DNA of 64,000 nucleotides from Brevipalpus yothersi (lineage: Eukaryota > Arthropoda > Arachnida > Trombidiformes > Tenuipalpidae): the NCBI GenBank assembly GCA_003956705.1, contig QZCP01000035.1, positions 310,001 through 374,000 on the forward strand, given 5' to 3'. The first letter of the stretch is position 1. Each line of letters opens with the position of its first letter. The translations under genes were made by a program, and so were the position numbers. Under the pieces are notes generated by a model. The model searched no databases, was not told the DNA's origin, and was given only the letters and a program-made list of their open reading frames with translations. Positions 62,060 to 64,000 of the stretch are shown piece by piece.

Positions 62060-64000
62060 ATGCTTCTGCTTCACCAACAGGTAAGTTTTTCCAGTCTTCG
62101 ACCAACGATTATTCGAAAGTGTACATGCTGCTTATAGAATCACTTGTATGTGTGTGTGTGCTCATCAACAGTGTAAAATTCATCAAAATTTGTAGTTAAT
62201 TAAGATGTTGTCACCAGGAATACTCAAAATAATCAACCTCTCCACCAACTTCTCTCTCTTCACCCCCTTTTCCCATGTGCCATGTTCAACCTAGGAAAAT
62301 CCATTCAAGAACTCTTCAAATCAGTTTGGTGAAGAGACAAACATTCCGCTGGCTAGTGAAGATTTTACTATCGACGATTTCAAATTCATATCTGATTTTC
62401 CGGTCGATTGTGACGATTCATTAGACGATATGTTCAATCAGACACCATTCAATCCAAACACCACAAATTCAAATGTTACCCATAATCAAGAATCTGGATA
62501 CTGTACTACAGCCGCATCTACACCAGATACTCTCATATCGATTGGCGCCAGTATGCAGAGGCAAGATGTGGCAGACTCATTGAATCAGTTAAGGTTAGTA
62601 TTTTGGGTTTAACATATACAATACAGAATACAGTGTATGGGCATTTTTAAAAATTGAACGAAAGTATGATGGGGTCTGATATTCTCTTTAATTTTCTCAG
62701 AATTTTAATCTACAATGAAATCTTAATACCGTTATGATAGCTTAATGGATAGAAATTTTCTCTTAATGGTTGACTAGGAACAGAGAAGCTGTCTAATTAG
62801 GGTGTGTAACGGTTGATTCACTTATCATGATGATGATTCATATACTCACAAGTTAAAATTTTTCGAACTTTCAAGTGTCCACTGTGCTTTATCCCTGATA
62901 CTTTCTACAATATATATTTCTTAAGAGAAACCTTGAATGATTCAATATCAAGCACACACACACATAGTGCCACTAGCATCCGATTGCTACTTGCTGTTCC
63001 GGATATGGTTGAATACTTGAAATTGAGTCATAATAGATATAAAAACGTTTTATTTGATGATTGATACGTTAATTAATCGTTCAATGATGACAAAAGATTA
63101 TTCTCTCTCTTTCTTGCCACATCTTTCTGAGAAAATTGTGTAAGATATATCAATCAAGTAGGCAAGAAAAAAAGGCATAAGATGAATTCAAAGATGGTTG
63201 AAGTCCAGAATTGTGCTTGTATCACTTCCTCTGAACGGATGCACATAGAAGTGAGAGAAAGAGGGAAAGAGAGAGAGAAAGAGAGAAAGGGTTTTGGTAG
63301 AGAATGTATATGCGATTACAAACATTTATGACAGCAGAGGTGCCCTCCATATGTGCCATATCCATGTCCACGTTGGTAGAGAGAGAGAGAGAAAAAATTA
63401 AGAAAATTTTCTTCATCAAAGAACATGACTATTAATATATGTATACTAATTGATTATAAAAAAATGTTATCCATCTTGCCTATGTCCAGTGAGCATATCG
63501 ATTCGGGTGAAACATCTTTGTGCACAAGTCCAACAACACCAGGATCGGCAACTTTGCCAAGTTTTATGGAAATATATTCACCAAAAATGAGACAATCAGA
63601 TGGACTGAGCGAATCATATTTTAAATTCGATGAAAACGATGAAGATGCTCAAGTGTTAGATGAGAGTGAAAATTCACTTAGCGGTGGCTCATTGCGATCA
63701 TCACAAGGTTTCCGGGCAATAAGCACATCACCATCCGGATTATCACCGGAGACAGGTCCAATGACACCCACAGATTTACCGTTTCTCAAGCAAGAAATGC
63801 CCGATCCTCTCGAATCGGTATCACCGGTCAGTTGTATCGATTATTCAGACATAAGTTCTACGGCCACATCTCCACTGTACACAACTTCACCATTATCGCG
63901 AAGTATTCAACAGCCGACAGCATCTTCTTCTTCACAGCCACAATCACAATTACGATATCAGCCATCATCGATTCAACTTGGACAACATTCATCAAGTATG
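62060..64000 (+). CDS. transcription factor, tentatively NR4A/Hr38-type nuclear receptor, N-terminal part
   Basis: The gene runs off the right edge. Exons 62060-62080 (MLLLHQQ), 62295-62593 and 63490-64000+ join in phases 0 and 2, giving 277 residues so far, with no DNA-binding domain yet. The visible part is acidic then Ser/Thr/Pro/Gln-rich, as in activation domains: FTIDDFKFISDFPVDCDDSL, TLPSFMEIYSPK, ESYFKFDENDED, and FLKQEMP, which carries a sumoylation-type K-x-E. A short MLLL-start exon, an LPSF-x-x-x-Y element and an F-K-F-(D/E) segment recall NR4A receptors (insect Hr38, vertebrate Nur77). CRE-like sites upstream fit an immediate-early gene. The identity rests on these short memories and would be settled by the zinc-finger exon beyond the window. 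Confidence 0.5.

Noticed and set aside
1..64000. CRISPR array, operon or phage-like system
   Set aside because: Spliced genes and microsatellites show animal DNA. No regularly spaced direct repeats with unique spacers were seen.

Overview
The window is animal nuclear DNA, most likely from an arthropod. It is AT-rich, its genes carry spliceosomal introns with GT/AG borders, and long (GA)n/(CT)n microsatellites and TCATCA-type low-complexity sequence are frequent. A mite is my best guess from texture and protein divergence, but nothing in the sequence proves it. I saw no bacterial operons, CRISPR array, tRNA or rRNA gene. All gene models are my own splice reconstructions.

Left part (1-21.8 kb), compact single-copy genes: an orphan secreted proline-rich protein (-, 354-1996); possible relics of a choline-transporter-like exon and a LINE tail (2.2-2.8 kb); a C2H2 zinc-finger protein (+, 3242-6193); a WDR77/MEP50-like WD40 protein (+, 7118-8401) convergent with YIPF6 (-, 8516-9373); a small MCRIP/FAM195-like protein (+, 9940-10957); an orphan intronless coiled-coil protein (+, 11305-12033); a membrane-anchored epoxide hydrolase (-, 12361-13490); an NMN adenylyltransferase (-, 15557-16287); and geranylgeranyl diphosphate synthase (-, 17121-18308).

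Central part (21.9-55.7 kb): one gene on the minus strand, the Rab3 GTPase-activating protein catalytic subunit RAB3GAP1. I could join nine exons in frame into 983 residues, about the usual family length. Intron 6 is about 27.5 kb and contains two complete genes on the opposite strand. One encodes a short Fn3-like single-pass membrane protein (28204-29673). The other encodes a leucine-rich-repeat plus Fn3-like single-pass membrane protein (32569-42147). The two look like relatives that share a juxtamembrane module. Every long GA/CT tract in the window (about 45 bp or more, including one interrupted by an assembly gap) lies in introns 5 or 6 of this host gene.

Right part: RAB3GAP1 and the splicing factor gene PRPF38A (+, 56024-57382) are divergent across 328 bp that contain a TATCGATA palindrome. 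After about 4.6 kb with only weak exon candidates, the window ends inside the 5' part of a transcription-factor gene, tentatively NR4A/Hr38 type (+, from 62060). It is preceded by CRE-like sites, a TATA-like element and a uORF.

The genes do not form a pathway. GGPP synthase (Rab prenylation), YIPF6 (Rab-linked Golgi membrane protein) and RAB3GAP1 share a Rab theme that is probably coincidental.
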